The notes: generated from the sequence alone by a model not told the origin. Counted from the stretch's first letter, positions 9,180 through 18,857 are shown. The stretch: DNA of 64,000 nucleotides from GCA-002733465 sp039969155 (GCA_039969155.1 JBDVOJ010000095.1:62001-126000); one strand, 5' to 3'. Program-made: numbers and translations.

Positions 9180-10319
9180 GTGAAGAAAGTTATTTTGTTT
9201 GGTAGTGGTACAGTAGCAGAAAAAAACATGAATTTTAATCCAGAATTTATTGTTGACAACAATTTGGACCTTCATGGTTCCTTTTTTCATGGAGTTGAAG
9301 TAAAACCACCTTCAGTCCTAAAGGGAGGTAGCGATAAATATAAAGTCATTGTTTGTACAACATCAATAAGTGAAGTAAAAAAGCAATTGGAAAGCTATGG
9401 CTTTCAATGGGGAGTAAATGCGGACGTGGCGGTTCTATTAAACGAAAGAATGGAGATGGCCTCTTTAGAAGACTGTAAATTTAGTTTTCTAATTAGTAGT
9501 GGGCTACCTTCTTCCGCAGAATCGTTCTCTGGTGGAGGTATTTATCATGTTAAGGAGACCAGTAATTATCCGGAAATTACTCAAATATATGAAGGTAATA
9601 CCCACGGTTTAGTTAAAGTGGATAATGAGTATGTGTTTTCATGTCAAGGAAAGGGATTGGTATTTTTAGATTCAGAATTTAAACATACTAAAACTATAGA
9701 GTTAAGAGCTGGACTGCGACCTCACGGAATTAGAAAGTATAATGATTTATGGGTTCTAGTTTCCAGTTACAAAGATGCAATAATTGGTGTAGATGAAAAT
9801 GGGGACGAAGTTTTTGAGTATCGCTTTAGCGATAAAATTGATTCATTTGAAAGTGCGCAACACCATTGTAATGACCTCGATATAGTTGGTGATTATGCCT
9901 ATGTATCGATGTTTTCTCTGACGGGTAACTGGAAAAGAAATAGCTTTGACGGTGGTATTATGGAAGTTAATCTAAAATCAGGTGAAATGAAGCCTATTAT
10001 CAATAGCCTGACAATGCCTCATAGCGTCTCATGCGACGAGACCGGATTAAAAGTGTTGAACTCCTTTAAAGGTACTTTTTTGGGTAATAATTTTGAGGTT
10101 TTAGCAACTTTACCAGGGTTTGTAAGGGGGCTAGATATAGATGAAAATTATTACTTTCTAGGTGAAAGCAAAAACCGAAATTTCTCTAGGTTAAAAACAG
10201 GAAGGACTCCAGTTTCTATAGATACTAAAATCACAATAATTAATAAAAAATTTGGATTTAGTCGTTCGGTATATTTAGCGAGTCCCATTTCTGAAGTCCA
10301 CTCTGTTATAAAACTATGA
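9180..10319 (+). CDS. Rossmann-like domain fused to DUF4915/TIGR03032-type beta-propeller
   Basis: Function not known. GTG start, 379 residues. Residues 1 to about 85 look like a small nucleotide-binding domain (KKVILFGSGTVAEK, then VIVCTTSISEVKKQLESYGF), similar to N-terminal domains in sugar-modifying proteins. From about residue 120 the protein has repeated short blades with TIGR03032/DUF4915-like motifs recognised from memory: THGLVKV, HHCNDLDIVGDYAYVSMFS, SLTMPHSV, LNSFKGT and LPGFVRGLDI. There is no signal peptide, so it is probably cytoplasmic. It is 15 bases after the degenerate amidotransferase and overlaps the next gene by 4 bases, placing it in the amidino-pseudaminic acid module. 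A role in sugar recognition or modification is inference only. Confidence 0.6.
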   Translation: MKKVILFGSGTVAEKNMNFNPEFIVDNNLDLHGSFFHGVEVKPPSVLKGGSDKYKVIVCTTSISEVKKQLESYGFQWGVNADVAVLLNERMEMASLEDCKFSFLISSGLPSSAESFSGGGIYHVKETSNYPEITQIYEGNTHGLVKVDNEYVFSCQGKGLVFLDSEFKHTKTIELRAGLRPHGIRKYNDLWVLVSSYKDAIIGVDENGDEVFEYRFSDKIDSFESAQHHCNDLDIVGDYAYVSMFSLTGNWKRNSFDGGIMEVNLKSGEMKPIINSLTMPHSVSCDETGLKVLNSFKGTFLGNNFEVLATLPGFVRGLDIDENYYFLGESKNRNFSRLKTGRTPVSIDTKITIINKKFGFSRSVYLASPISEVHSVIKL

Positions 10320-11674
10320 AAATCAAGATTTTATTAGACCATGTTTCAAGAGAAATAGATTTTGCAGTTAGTTTACAAAAAGCATTTGAAGAAAATGATA
10401 TAGGAAAAGTAACCATAACACACCAAGACTATATCGCAACTAATGACACATACGATTTTTTTGAAAAAACATTTGATGGGAGCTACGATGCAATCATAGT
10501 TCCTAGTTACCATGTAACGCGAACTCCAGAAATGTTACTAAGAGCGATTGTAAATCGAGCAAAATTAATAGTTTATCATTCAGAACAAATCATCAGAGAA
10601 TATATTGAACCTGAAAAGCTAAATTTGGATTACATTGAACAGTATAATTCTCATGTTGCTGCGCATTTTGTGTGGGGAGAAGATTTTGCATCTAAATTAA
10701 TAAAAAAGGCTAAAGTAAGCCCGGAGAAGATATTTATTGTAGGTAACTATAAAATGGACTTTGCCAACAAATCTAACTCAAAAGTTAAGAAGAACGTACT
10801 TGTAGCTTCCGATTATAAGCCAGCTGATATGACTGAATCGGATATGAATGCATTTTATAACGAATATAGAGTTCATTTTGACCGCAATCGCCAATATATT
10901 TGTGATAAAGCTAGAAAGCACATGTTAAGTTTTGTGAAAGAACAATCCGAATTATTTCCTTCGCTCACTTTTGTTCTGCGTCCGCACCCAGGAGAGTCGA
11001 AGCTAGAGTATCAAAGAATACTGACCAATAATGTAAAGCTATCTGAAGTCGGAAGTACATTTTCAACAGATCTTGATAGTTGTGATATGGTAGTCGGATT
11101 TACTAGTACATCATGCCTAGAAGTTATTAGTGCAAATAAGCGTTTTGTCAGCATTGATTTTTTTGACTTTAATAAACAAGATCTCAGTGCGCATAAAGTT
11201 CTTCTGGACTGGTTATCTGTTGAAGAAACGCATGCTATTTTTAGTTCTTTGAATGAAGGGAGACTACCTGAGAATAATCAAGAGCAGCAGAAAAAGCTAA
11301 ATTATTTATTGAGAAATTACGAAGATGTAGGTTCGAACCTAATTTCAGCTTTGGTTTTCATTAACTCGGCAGGCTATAGACACCAGACAAAACTAACTAG
11401 GTATGATATTTTCCTATTAGTAAGAAGCTTGATAAAAGGAGGAGGGAAGTTTTTAGCCCTAAAAGTGGCTGTTCTGCTTAGAGGGCGTTTCGGGAGTAAG
11501 TCGATATTAGATAAAGTAGAGACATCTTACTCGAAACGTCTACTAACCAACGAAGACTTTAATGAGAAAATCTTACATAAATATCAGACTAAGTTCCTAC
11601 CATATAATTATGTTAAGTCTAATTGTATTATTCGTACATCGTTAGGAAATATTTTCGAAAGAGAAGAAAATTAG
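10316..11674 (+). CDS. GT-B-like surface carbohydrate biosynthesis protein, probable glycosyltransferase
   Basis: 452 residues, no signal peptide. The C-terminal half has TFVLRPHPGESKLEYQ and CDMVVGFTSTSCLEVISANK, the pattern of GT-B enzymes of the CDP-glycerol glycerophosphotransferase and surface-polysaccharide type, where the RPHP histidine and the S/T-rich loop bind the nucleotide. The N-terminal half has the first Rossmann domain (MKIKILLDHV, then YDAIIVPSYHVTR). It overlaps the upstream gene by an ATGA. It is the last gene of the pseudaminic acid block, so transfer of the pseudaminic acid derivative is an attractive but unproven function. This stretch is very AT-rich. Confidence 0.6.
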   Translation: MKIKILLDHVSREIDFAVSLQKAFEENDIGKVTITHQDYIATNDTYDFFEKTFDGSYDAIIVPSYHVTRTPEMLLRAIVNRAKLIVYHSEQIIREYIEPEKLNLDYIEQYNSHVAAHFVWGEDFASKLIKKAKVSPEKIFIVGNYKMDFANKSNSKVKKNVLVASDYKPADMTESDMNAFYNEYRVHFDRNRQYICDKARKHMLSFVKEQSELFPSLTFVLRPHPGESKLEYQRILTNNVKLSEVGSTFSTDLDSCDMVVGFTSTSCLEVISANKRFVSIDFFDFNKQDLSAHKVLLDWLSVEETHAIFSSLNEGRLPENNQEQQKKLNYLLRNYEDVGSNLISALVFINSAGYRHQTKLTRYDIFLLVRSLIKGGGKFLALKVAVLLRGRFGSKSILDKVETSYSKRLLTNEDFNEKILHKYQTKFLPYNYVKSNCIIRTSLGNIFEREEN

Positions 11675-11695
11675 GTTGCTAGCGTTGCTAGTAGC
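11675..11695 (+). repeat. Degenerate heptamer repeat directly after a stop codon
   Basis: Two copies of GTTGCTA (11675-11681 and 11684-11690) and a partial GTAGC follow the stop codon at 11672-11674 with no gap. Same unit and same orientation as the arrays at 24-36 kb. Confidence 0.5.
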
Positions 11696-11865
11696 TTAAC
11701 CGATAAGTCGAGTGAGAATTATGAATAGTATACGCATTAACCAGCCTAAATTTAGGGTTTTGAGAGTGAATGGTATGAAAAGCCGAGGAGTTTAGTGTTC
11801 GTTGAGTCTATTTAAAGAAAATCTTAAAAACTCTAGTGATGTAGTCAGAATCTTAGGAAGCATTA

Positions 11866-13218
11866 ATGTCTGCTGACCGTCGAACTGATTTTAACATTAC
11901 GAGGCTTCTTTTTCTGATACTAGTATTTGTATCAGTGCTAATTCTCGCAAAATTGGATTCTAAGTATTTCGAGCTTTTTTTTACTGCCGCCTTAGTTTCC
12001 TATTTGATATTTATTCTTTCTGTATATACCGGTTCTTTAAGGTGGTATGGAACTGTGTTTTTATTTGTATTTTTCGCGTCATTTCAGTTTGTCGCGATAC
12101 TAGTACCGACATTTTTTGATATTATGCCGCACCACCGCTTCTTCGAGAACGATTCGGTAGCGGAACACTATTTTATTTATTATATGTTTATCTTCCTGAG
12201 TGGATATGCTCTGTTATTGGTGGCTTATGGATTTGGGAAAAAAATAAAGGTCCCGAATTACAGTTTAAAATGTACAAGCATTCCAATGGTTTTGTGTTAT
12301 TTGCCGTTTTCGATTGCAATCTTTAGTTTCTACAAAATATTTAGTGCGGGAGGAGGTATAGTAAACACCGTACTAAATATGGGGTCTGTCAATTCGCTAT
12401 TAGCAGATATCGGCATTTATGGTTCACTTTCTAAGGTCGGTTTCACTACTTGCTGTATGTTAATGTTAGTACGAAGTTACCGTAGTTGTATGTTTGTCTT
12501 TGTTGTATTGACAATATTAAATGCTGCTATGGGAGAGAGAGGAGCAATATTGTTTTCAGGGCTAATTCCATTGTTAGTAACTTACAGGTTGTCACACGGG
12601 AAAATAGCGGGTAAATACATTGGGATGGGATTGTTTTTTTTTCTATTATTTTATTTAATATTAGGAGCTTATAGAGGAGCGAACATTAGTGAAAGTAAGT
12701 CTCAAGACCTAACAGCTGAAACAGTCATAAATGTACTCAATAAAACTGAACACCATATTAGCGCTGCTGCGACAATTCAGTTGGCTGATAAAGGGAGTTA
12801 TTATTATGGGAAAACATTAATGAATGTATTGTATGTCCCTGTTCCAAGATCTATTTGGAATGAAAAACCTGTTGTTGCCGAGTCTGTTATTATAGGTATG
12901 GAACTAAAAGGAACCTCGAGCACAGTCGGCTCAGGATTACCACCTGGTGTATTTGCGTATGGATACATTCAATTTGGCCTATTAGGGGTGATATTTACTG
13001 CCTTGCTGTCTGGTCTAATTGCAGGGGTCGCTGAGAAGTATTTTTTAACCGTTTTGACCATGCCGAATATTCTCCTATACTCGCAATGTCAAGCTTTGTT
13101 TATTCATTTTCTATCAACAGAAGTTCAAGTTAAGTTTTTAGTTAGTTTTTTGACTATCTCTATCGTAATTTTGTTATCTATGGCCTGGCAACTTTTCAAG
13201 AACGGCTTGCGGAATTGA
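11866..13218 (+). CDS. wzy: Wzy-type oligosaccharide repeat unit polymerase
   Basis: Polytopic inner-membrane protein of 450 residues with roughly ten to twelve hydrophobic segments from residue 12 to the C-terminus and no soluble domain. A large hydrophilic loop lies at about 280-375, with GKTLMNVLYVPVPRSIWNEKP and GSGLPPGVFAYGY, typical of the periplasmic loop of O-antigen/oligosaccharide repeat-unit polymerases. AILFSGLIPL and GAYRGANIS also fit. Wzy links lipid-bound repeat units in the periplasm. A good ribosome site (AGGAAG) precedes the ATG. A flippase would have the same hydrophobicity but normally lacks this loop; the assignment is by family resemblance, since Wzy proteins share little sequence. 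Confidence 0.8.
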   Translation: MSADRRTDFNITRLLFLILVFVSVLILAKLDSKYFELFFTAALVSYLIFILSVYTGSLRWYGTVFLFVFFASFQFVAILVPTFFDIMPHHRFFENDSVAEHYFIYYMFIFLSGYALLLVAYGFGKKIKVPNYSLKCTSIPMVLCYLPFSIAIFSFYKIFSAGGGIVNTVLNMGSVNSLLADIGIYGSLSKVGFTTCCMLMLVRSYRSCMFVFVVLTILNAAMGERGAILFSGLIPLLVTYRLSHGKIAGKYIGMGLFFFLLFYLILGAYRGANISESKSQDLTAETVINVLNKTEHHISAAATIQLADKGSYYYGKTLMNVLYVPVPRSIWNEKPVVAESVIIGMELKGTSSTVGSGLPPGVFAYGYIQFGLLGVIFTALLSGLIAGVAEKYFLTVLTMPNILLYSQCQALFIHFLSTEVQVKFLVSFLTISIVILLSMAWQLFKNGLRN

Positions 13219-13487
13219 ACGGGTGCATATCATTGTTTCTCGATGGTTGGCCTTGTTGTTTACCTTTCAAATATGATTTTATGCGTAAGGTCTTTTTTAG
13301 TACGATGGGGTGATATAGAATACTCCATAGCATGGTTTTGCCGTTCCTAAAGGGAGCCTATTCTAAATAGCAACCCATTCTTTCCCTAATTCCATTGATT
13401 GTCGATAATTGGAGCTTTTGTTAAATAATTAAACGCTTAACAAAGAGTCTTGAGTTGTCTAGTTTGATTTGATGTTTAAGAGGTGTT

Positions 13488-14564
13488 ATGAAAATTTTAG
13501 CTGTCGGTGCTATCACTAATGAAATGAATGGAAGCTCTCGTAGCTTCATCCGTTTATGTAATCTACTTTCTCGAGAAAATGAAGTTAACGTAGTGCTACC
13601 TAATTTGGATGGTGTTGCTGATTTACTTATTGAATCTATAAATAAATGTATTGTCGCTGATATTTCACCCATAAGAAGGTCGTTTCTGAATATAGTTAAA
13701 GCCCCTTTTAGCATTGTTAGGTTTTATCTAATAGTTAGAAAAATTAAGCCAGACGTTATACATATAAATGACATTCCTTGGTTTTACTTAATATTGGTGG
13801 CAAAGGTTTCTAATGTTCCGGTAACTATTCATAGCCGATATATTGAGTCAAATAGGTTTCTAAAAAAGCTAATATCTTTGTTTTTGGAGCGCGCTGATAA
13901 AGTCATCTTTGTAAGTGATTATAATAAAAAATTATGGAATTTGAATAGAGGAAATAAATGCGTCACGATACATAATCCGGGGGTTTTTGATTTTGTTGAG
14001 ATGGATCTTTCCAATCTGCGCCTGCCTAAAAAATTTGCGTTAATTGTATCTAGGATATCCGAGGATAAAGGAATAATAGAAGTCATCAATTCATATTATA
14101 AGTTGTCAAAGATTATTCCAGATTTATGTTTGGTAATCGCTGGCGATTATCAATACAACTACCAAAAGGTTTATAAAAAAAAGTGTGAACTTTTAGTAAG
14201 TCAGTTAGAATTAGATGATAAAGTAATATGGCTTGGTAAAATTGATAAGCCACATAGTTTATATAAAGGATGTGCAGTGTATTATCACTTACCAAATTTT
14301 GAGGATCCTTTTCCTACAACAATAATGGAAGGGCTTTCGTTGAATTCCAAAATAATCACTAATTGCAAGGGTGGAATACCCGAACAAGTTGAAGGTTTTT
14401 CCGGAGTGTTTATCTTAAGGAGTACGACTTCCTCGCAAGAGGTTGCTCTTTTTGTAAATGACTCTCAGACAATTTTAGATAGGACAACACTGTATAAAGA
14501 TAAGTTCGGTGAGAATGCATTTGTTAGAAAGTTGACTTCAGTTTTTAACAAAGTAGTGGAATGA
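13488..14564 (+). CDS. Family 4-type glycosyltransferase
   Basis: GT-B glycosyltransferase, 358 residues, cytoplasmic face. The C-terminal donor-binding half shows ALIVSRISEDKGIIEVI, WLGKI and the EPF-like segment FEDPFPTTIMEGLSLNSK, where the Glu of the E-x7-E motif is partly changed. The N-terminal acceptor half has MNGSSRSFIRL and IKPDVIHIND. A strong AGAGGTG site sits before the ATG. It lies in the polysaccharide cluster after wzy, separated from it by 269 bases. The sugar transferred is unknown. Confidence 0.8.
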   Translation: MKILAVGAITNEMNGSSRSFIRLCNLLSRENEVNVVLPNLDGVADLLIESINKCIVADISPIRRSFLNIVKAPFSIVRFYLIVRKIKPDVIHINDIPWFYLILVAKVSNVPVTIHSRYIESNRFLKKLISLFLERADKVIFVSDYNKKLWNLNRGNKCVTIHNPGVFDFVEMDLSNLRLPKKFALIVSRISEDKGIIEVINSYYKLSKIIPDLCLVIAGDYQYNYQKVYKKKCELLVSQLELDDKVIWLGKIDKPHSLYKGCAVYYHLPNFEDPFPTTIMEGLSLNSKIITNCKGGIPEQVEGFSGVFILRSTTSSQEVALFVNDSQTILDRTTLYKDKFGENAFVRKLTSVFNKVVE

Positions 14565-14623
14565 AATTAAAACTTCAAAATTGAAATAGCTAGTAATATT
14601 AATGTCTATAGGCGAATAAAAAT

Positions 14624-15502
14624 ATGAGAAAAGGAATTATACTGGCTGGAGGAAGTGGAACTAGGCTTCATCCATTAACAACAGTTGTGAGTAAGCAGTT
14701 GATGCCGGTTTATGATAAACCAATGGTTTATTATCCATTAGCCACATTAATGCAAGCAGGTATTATGGATATTCTATTGATATCAACTCCAGAAGAAATT
14801 CATCGTTTCGAGAAGCTCTTAGGGAAAGGAAGTAATTTTGGAATAAATATATCTTATGCTGTCCAGCCTAATCCTGATGGCCTCGCACAAGCATTCGTTA
14901 TAGCTGAAGATTTTCTTGCTGGAAGCGCAGCAGCACTAGTTCTGGGTGATAACATGTTTTATGGCCATGAACTGGTCAAGTCGTTGAGAAATGCGAATGC
15001 ACAAATTAACGGTGGAACAGTTTTTGGTTACCATGTTTCGAATCCACAAGAGTATGGGGTTGTGGAATTTGACGAAAAAGGTTCGGTTGTTTCAATTGAA
15101 GAAAAACCCAATGAACCTAAATCAAAGTACGCTGTTCCAGGTATTTACTTTTTCGATTCTAGCGTTGTCCAAGTGGCGAAACAAGTTAAGCCTTCTGCAA
15201 GGGGAGAATTGGAGATAACGGATGTTATTGATTATTATTTAAAAGCGGGGACATTAAAAGTCGAAATTATGGGGAGAGGAACTGCTTGGCTAGACACTGG
15301 TACTCACGATGATCTCTTAGCTGCGGCAAATTTCATTTCTACAATCGATAAACGACAAGGATTGAAAGTTAATTGCCCCGAAGAAGTGGCTTTCAGAAAT
15401 GGTTGGCTAAGTGTTGAAAAATTGAAGGAAATAGCTCGACCTTTGAGAAAAAGTGGTTATGGTGAGTATTTATTGAACCTTCTAGAAGAGAAAGTATTTT
15501 AG
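14624..15502 (+). CDS. rfbA: Glucose-1-phosphate thymidylyltransferase
   Basis: Makes dTDP-glucose from dTTP and glucose-1-phosphate, first step to dTDP-L-rhamnose. The nucleotidyltransferase signature GIILAGGSGTRLHPLT begins at residue 3, followed by SKQLMPVYDKPMVYYPL, LVLGDNMFYG and VVSIEEKPNEPKS. At 292 residues it has the exact family length. It is followed by rfbC with stop and start overlapping (TAGTG). The set of four rhamnose genes is complete here in the order A-C-D-B. Confidence 0.95.
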   Translation: MRKGIILAGGSGTRLHPLTTVVSKQLMPVYDKPMVYYPLATLMQAGIMDILLISTPEEIHRFEKLLGKGSNFGINISYAVQPNPDGLAQAFVIAEDFLAGSAAALVLGDNMFYGHELVKSLRNANAQINGGTVFGYHVSNPQEYGVVEFDEKGSVVSIEEKPNEPKSKYAVPGIYFFDSSVVQVAKQVKPSARGELEITDVIDYYLKAGTLKVEIMGRGTAWLDTGTHDDLLAAANFISTIDKRQGLKVNCPEEVAFRNGWLSVEKLKEIARPLRKSGYGEYLLNLLEEKVF

Positions 15503-16050
15503 TGAATTATATTCAGACAGCTATACCGGATGTAAAAATTATTGAACCACAAGTTTTTGGGGATGAACGTGGCTTTTTCATGGAGACATTTCGATTAGAC
15601 AAATTCAAACAGCAATGTGCTAAACGAGAATTCGTACAGGACAATCACAGTAAGTCAAGTCAAGGTATTTTGCGGGGGTTGCATTATCAAACTAAAAATA
15701 CCCAAGGTAAACTAGTTCGCGTTACTGAAGGAAAGGTTTACGATGTTGCTGTGGATATGCGAAAGTCCTCCGCAACTTATGGCCAGCATGTTGGGGTAGT
15801 TCTCTCTGGAGAAAATAAACGTCAACTATGGGTTCCAGAAGGGTTTGCTCACGGCTTTTACGTGATAAGTGATGCTGCTGAATTCGTTTATAAATGCACA
15901 GACTACTATGCTCCAGAACACGAGGTATCGCTTTTGTGGAACGATCCCGCACTCAACATACAGTGGCCCCTTATTAGTGGGAAAGAACCATCACTTTCGA
16001 AAAAAGATCAGCAAGGGATGTTATTCGCCGATTCTCCGGCTTTTACTTAA
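15502..16050 (+). CDS. rfbC: dTDP-4-dehydrorhamnose 3,5-epimerase
   Basis: Cupin-fold epimerase acting on dTDP-4-keto-6-deoxyglucose. Motifs include PQVFGDERGFFMETF, QDNHSKSSQGILRGLHYQ (catalytic His in the RGLHYQ block) and WVPEGFAHGFYV. At 182 residues it has the normal length. The GTG start overlaps the rfbA stop. The terminal NDPALNIQWPL segment is characteristic of RfbC. Confidence 0.95.
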   Translation: MNYIQTAIPDVKIIEPQVFGDERGFFMETFRLDKFKQQCAKREFVQDNHSKSSQGILRGLHYQTKNTQGKLVRVTEGKVYDVAVDMRKSSATYGQHVGVVLSGENKRQLWVPEGFAHGFYVISDAAEFVYKCTDYYAPEHEVSLLWNDPALNIQWPLISGKEPSLSKKDQQGMLFADSPAFT

Positions 16051-16065
16051 CTACTGGTTTATTTG

Positions 16066-16947
16066 ATGAAAGTTATAGTTATTGGTAAATCGGGACAATT
16101 AGCTTGGGAGTTGGCTAGAGCTTCTTCCGATGAGTTAGAGATAATTTGCTTAGGAAGGAATGATATTTCCATCACCAATGTGGACTCGCTAATAGGAAGT
16201 TTGCAAAAGCATAGTGCCTGTGGAGTAATTAATGCCTCAGCGTACACTGCTGTAGACAAAGCTGAAAGCGATATCGATAACGCTTATAAAATCAACGCGA
16301 TAGCAGTAGAGAATCTCGCTAAGGCTAGTAGAACATTGTCTTTACCATTAGTTCATATTTCTACCGACTTTGTGTTCCATGGTGAAAAAGGTTCGCCATA
16401 TTTGCCAGGGGACGAAATAAAGCCACTCGGGGTTTATGGTGCGAGTAAAGCAGAAGGCGAAAAACTAATAACGGAAATTTATCCAGAGAATTCCTGTATT
16501 ATCAGAACATCGTGGGTCTATTCAACTCATGGTAAAAATTTTGTTAAAACAATGTTAAATTTGATGAGTACTAAAAATGAGCTTGGAATTATTTGTGATC
16601 AAATCGGTTCACCAACGTTTGCGAGGGGCCTTGCAGAAGCTAGTCTTTTAAGTTTAAAAAATAATGTAAAGGGAATTTATCATTATACTGATTTAGGAGT
16701 TGCTAGTTGGTATGATTTTGCACTGTCTATTCAAAGTATAGGTATTGAACTTGGCTTGTTGTCCAAAAGAATTCCTATTAAGCCTATTAATACCTCTGAA
16801 TATCCAACCCCTGCAAAGAGACCACATTATAGTGTCCTCGACAAAAATAGCTTTGCGATTGCTTTACCTGATTTAAAAATGAGACATTGGCAAGAGCAAC
16901 TTAGAACTATGATGGTTTCTTTAAAAGAAGAAACTAATCAGAGTTAA
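16066..16947 (+). CDS. rfbD: dTDP-4-dehydrorhamnose reductase
   Basis: NAD(P)H-dependent short-chain reductase that completes dTDP-L-rhamnose. The nucleotide-binding loop reads GKSGQLAWEL, and HISTDFVFHG plus YGASKAEGE (catalytic Tyr-x3-Lys) follow. The ATG at 16066 is preferred over an in-frame TTG at 16063. The 293-residue protein matches the family. A sugar-binding segment near the end (YPTPAKRPHYSVLD) is typical of RfbD. Confidence 0.94.
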   Translation: MKVIVIGKSGQLAWELARASSDELEIICLGRNDISITNVDSLIGSLQKHSACGVINASAYTAVDKAESDIDNAYKINAIAVENLAKASRTLSLPLVHISTDFVFHGEKGSPYLPGDEIKPLGVYGASKAEGEKLITEIYPENSCIIRTSWVYSTHGKNFVKTMLNLMSTKNELGIICDQIGSPTFARGLAEASLLSLKNNVKGIYHYTDLGVASWYDFALSIQSIGIELGLLSKRIPIKPINTSEYPTPAKRPHYSVLDKNSFAIALPDLKMRHWQEQLRTMMVSLKEETNQS

Positions 16948-16974
16948 AAATTAAAGAAGTAGACGAGAGTTTAT

Positions 16975-18069
16975 ATGAAAAGCTTATTAGTTACTGGTGG
17001 TGCTGGGTTTATTGGTGCTAATTTCGTTCATTATTGGATGGAAAAATATCAATCCGACAAAGTAGTGGTGCTAGACGCTTTAACTTATGCCGGAAATATT
17101 GAAAATTTAGATATCGTAAAAGATAAAGAAAAATTTACTTTTGTTCACGGTAACATTTGTAATCAGGCCTTAATTGAAAATTTATTGGTTGAGTATAATA
17201 TTGATACCTTAGTACACTTTGCTGCTGAATCACATGTTGACCGTTCTATAACAGGACCGGATGCATTTATTGAAACGAATATTATAGGTACTTATAGTTT
17301 ACTCAAAGCCGCAAAAAAAGTTTGGTTAGATGGTGAAATGGCAATTAAGGAACATCGATTTCATCATGTATCAACCGATGAAGTTTATGGAAGTTTATCA
17401 GCAGCGGAACCAGCATTTACGGAAAATACAGCGTATGCTCCTAATTCACCATATTCAGCGAGCAAAGCAGCTAGTGATCACCTTGTGAGAGCATATCACC
17501 ATACATATGGCTTAAATGTTACTACTAGCAATTGTTCAAACAACTATGGCCCTTTTCACTTTCCAGAGAAGCTTATTCCTTTGGTCATAACTAATATTCT
17601 TCATGATAAAAAATTACCAATATATGGCGATGGCCAACAAATAAGGGACTGGTTATACGTTGAAGATCACGCATTTGGTATTGATCTTGTGTTGCAAGAT
17701 GGCCGAATTGGTGAAAATTACAATATCGGTGGAAATAACGAGTGGGCAAATATTGATATTGTGAAAGCCATTTCAAAATTGGTCGAGCAAGAATTTATTA
17801 ACAACAAAGAGCTCGCAAGAAGTTTCCCTGGGGCTAAAGCAGCTCTAGAACAAAATACAGAATCATTAATTACTTTTGTACCTGATCGTCCGGGTCACGA
17901 CCGCCGTTATGCCGTAGATGCTAATAAAACAAATCGTGAGTTAGGCTACCAGCCAAAAGAATCGTTTGAATCAGGTATAGCTAAGACTATTAAGTGGTAT
18001 TTTAATAATGAAGAGTGGTGGCAGAAGATATTAGATGGCTCTCATCAGCATAGAGTGGATAATCAATAA
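16975..18069 (+). CDS. rfbB: dTDP-glucose 4,6-dehydratase
   Basis: Extended short-chain dehydrogenase making dTDP-4-keto-6-deoxyglucose. TGGAGFIGANF is the NAD loop, HVSTDEVYGSL has the catalytic Thr-Asp-Glu, and YSASKAASDHLV has the Tyr-x3-Lys. The length is 364 residues. TSNCSNNYGPFHFPEKLIPL and DRPGHDRRYAVD are diagnostic of RfbB. It is last of the four rhamnose genes, unlike the common B-D-A-C order. Confidence 0.95.
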   Translation: MKSLLVTGGAGFIGANFVHYWMEKYQSDKVVVLDALTYAGNIENLDIVKDKEKFTFVHGNICNQALIENLLVEYNIDTLVHFAAESHVDRSITGPDAFIETNIIGTYSLLKAAKKVWLDGEMAIKEHRFHHVSTDEVYGSLSAAEPAFTENTAYAPNSPYSASKAASDHLVRAYHHTYGLNVTTSNCSNNYGPFHFPEKLIPLVITNILHDKKLPIYGDGQQIRDWLYVEDHAFGIDLVLQDGRIGENYNIGGNNEWANIDIVKAISKLVEQEFINNKELARSFPGAKAALEQNTESLITFVPDRPGHDRRYAVDANKTNRELGYQPKESFESGIAKTIKWYFNNEEWWQKILDGSHQHRVDNQ

Positions 18070-18071
18070 CT

Positions 18072-18857
18072 ATGGAATCTTTAGTCAGTGTTAAACTATT
18101 CATTTCAATTGTTTCACATAATGATGATACGCATATAATTAATAACTTTAACTTATTGAAGATTAACGATTTAGAAAACGTAATTGTTATTATTCGCGAT
18201 AATGTGGCTAGTGCAAGACTAGAAGAATATTGTAGTAAGAATGGAATTAAGTATTATACCTCAAAATCTATGTTGGGATTTGGTGCTAATAATAATCGTA
18301 ATTTTGAGTCCTCTTCTCAGTTAGGCATGACCGAAAAAGACTGGTTTCTGTTATTCAATCCTGATATAGATATAACACCTGATATGATACTTAGGCTTTT
18401 TAAAACAATTAACGAAATGAATTCTGGTATTTATGCTATAAACCTTTTCTCTGATAAAAATTTTTTAAATGTAGAATCCTCATTGCGTAAATACCCGTCA
18501 ATTAAGTCTTTTATCAATGTTCTTAGGGGGAAATCATTTACCCAACCGTACAATAAGAATACGCTAAAGAACCTAGCTAAGGTCGATTGGGCGGCGGGGT
18601 CCTTTTTAGTATTCAAGGCTTCCGTATTTAAGCAGTTAAATGGGTTTGATGAAAAATATTTTATGTATTTTGAAGATGTGGATATCTGTTACAGAGCAAA
18701 TATATTTCTCGGTGAAAAAGTGGTCTATTTGCGAGATATTCACGCAGTGCATAAAGGAGGGTATAAGAATAGGAGCGTCTTATCACCGCATTTTAGATGG
18801 TATATATTGAGTCTTTATAAATTTTTAAAGACGATGTACAAAAAGGCAAAACTGTGA
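18072..18857 (+). CDS. Family 2 glycosyltransferase, probable rhamnosyltransferase
   Basis: GT-A enzyme of 261 residues. DWFLLFNPDIDITPDM carries the NPD metal-binding motif (equivalent of DxD), WAAGSFLVFKASVFKQLNGFDE and YFEDVDICYRA match the rhamnosyltransferase-like WbbL group. It starts two bases after the rfbB stop, supporting dTDP-rhamnose as donor. Its stop overlaps the next GTG by 4 bases. The acceptor is unknown. Confidence 0.82.
   Translation: MESLVSVKLFISIVSHNDDTHIINNFNLLKINDLENVIVIIRDNVASARLEEYCSKNGIKYYTSKSMLGFGANNNRNFESSSQLGMTEKDWFLLFNPDIDITPDMILRLFKTINEMNSGIYAINLFSDKNFLNVESSLRKYPSIKSFINVLRGKSFTQPYNKNTLKNLAKVDWAAGSFLVFKASVFKQLNGFDEKYFMYFEDVDICYRANIFLGEKVVYLRDIHAVHKGGYKNRSVLSPHFRWYILSLYKFLKTMYKKAKL

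Noticed and set aside
11720..11794. 24-codon open frame with ATG after a GAG
   Set aside because: Too short, not similar to anything I recognise, and in a region with repeat debris; cannot be supported as a gene.
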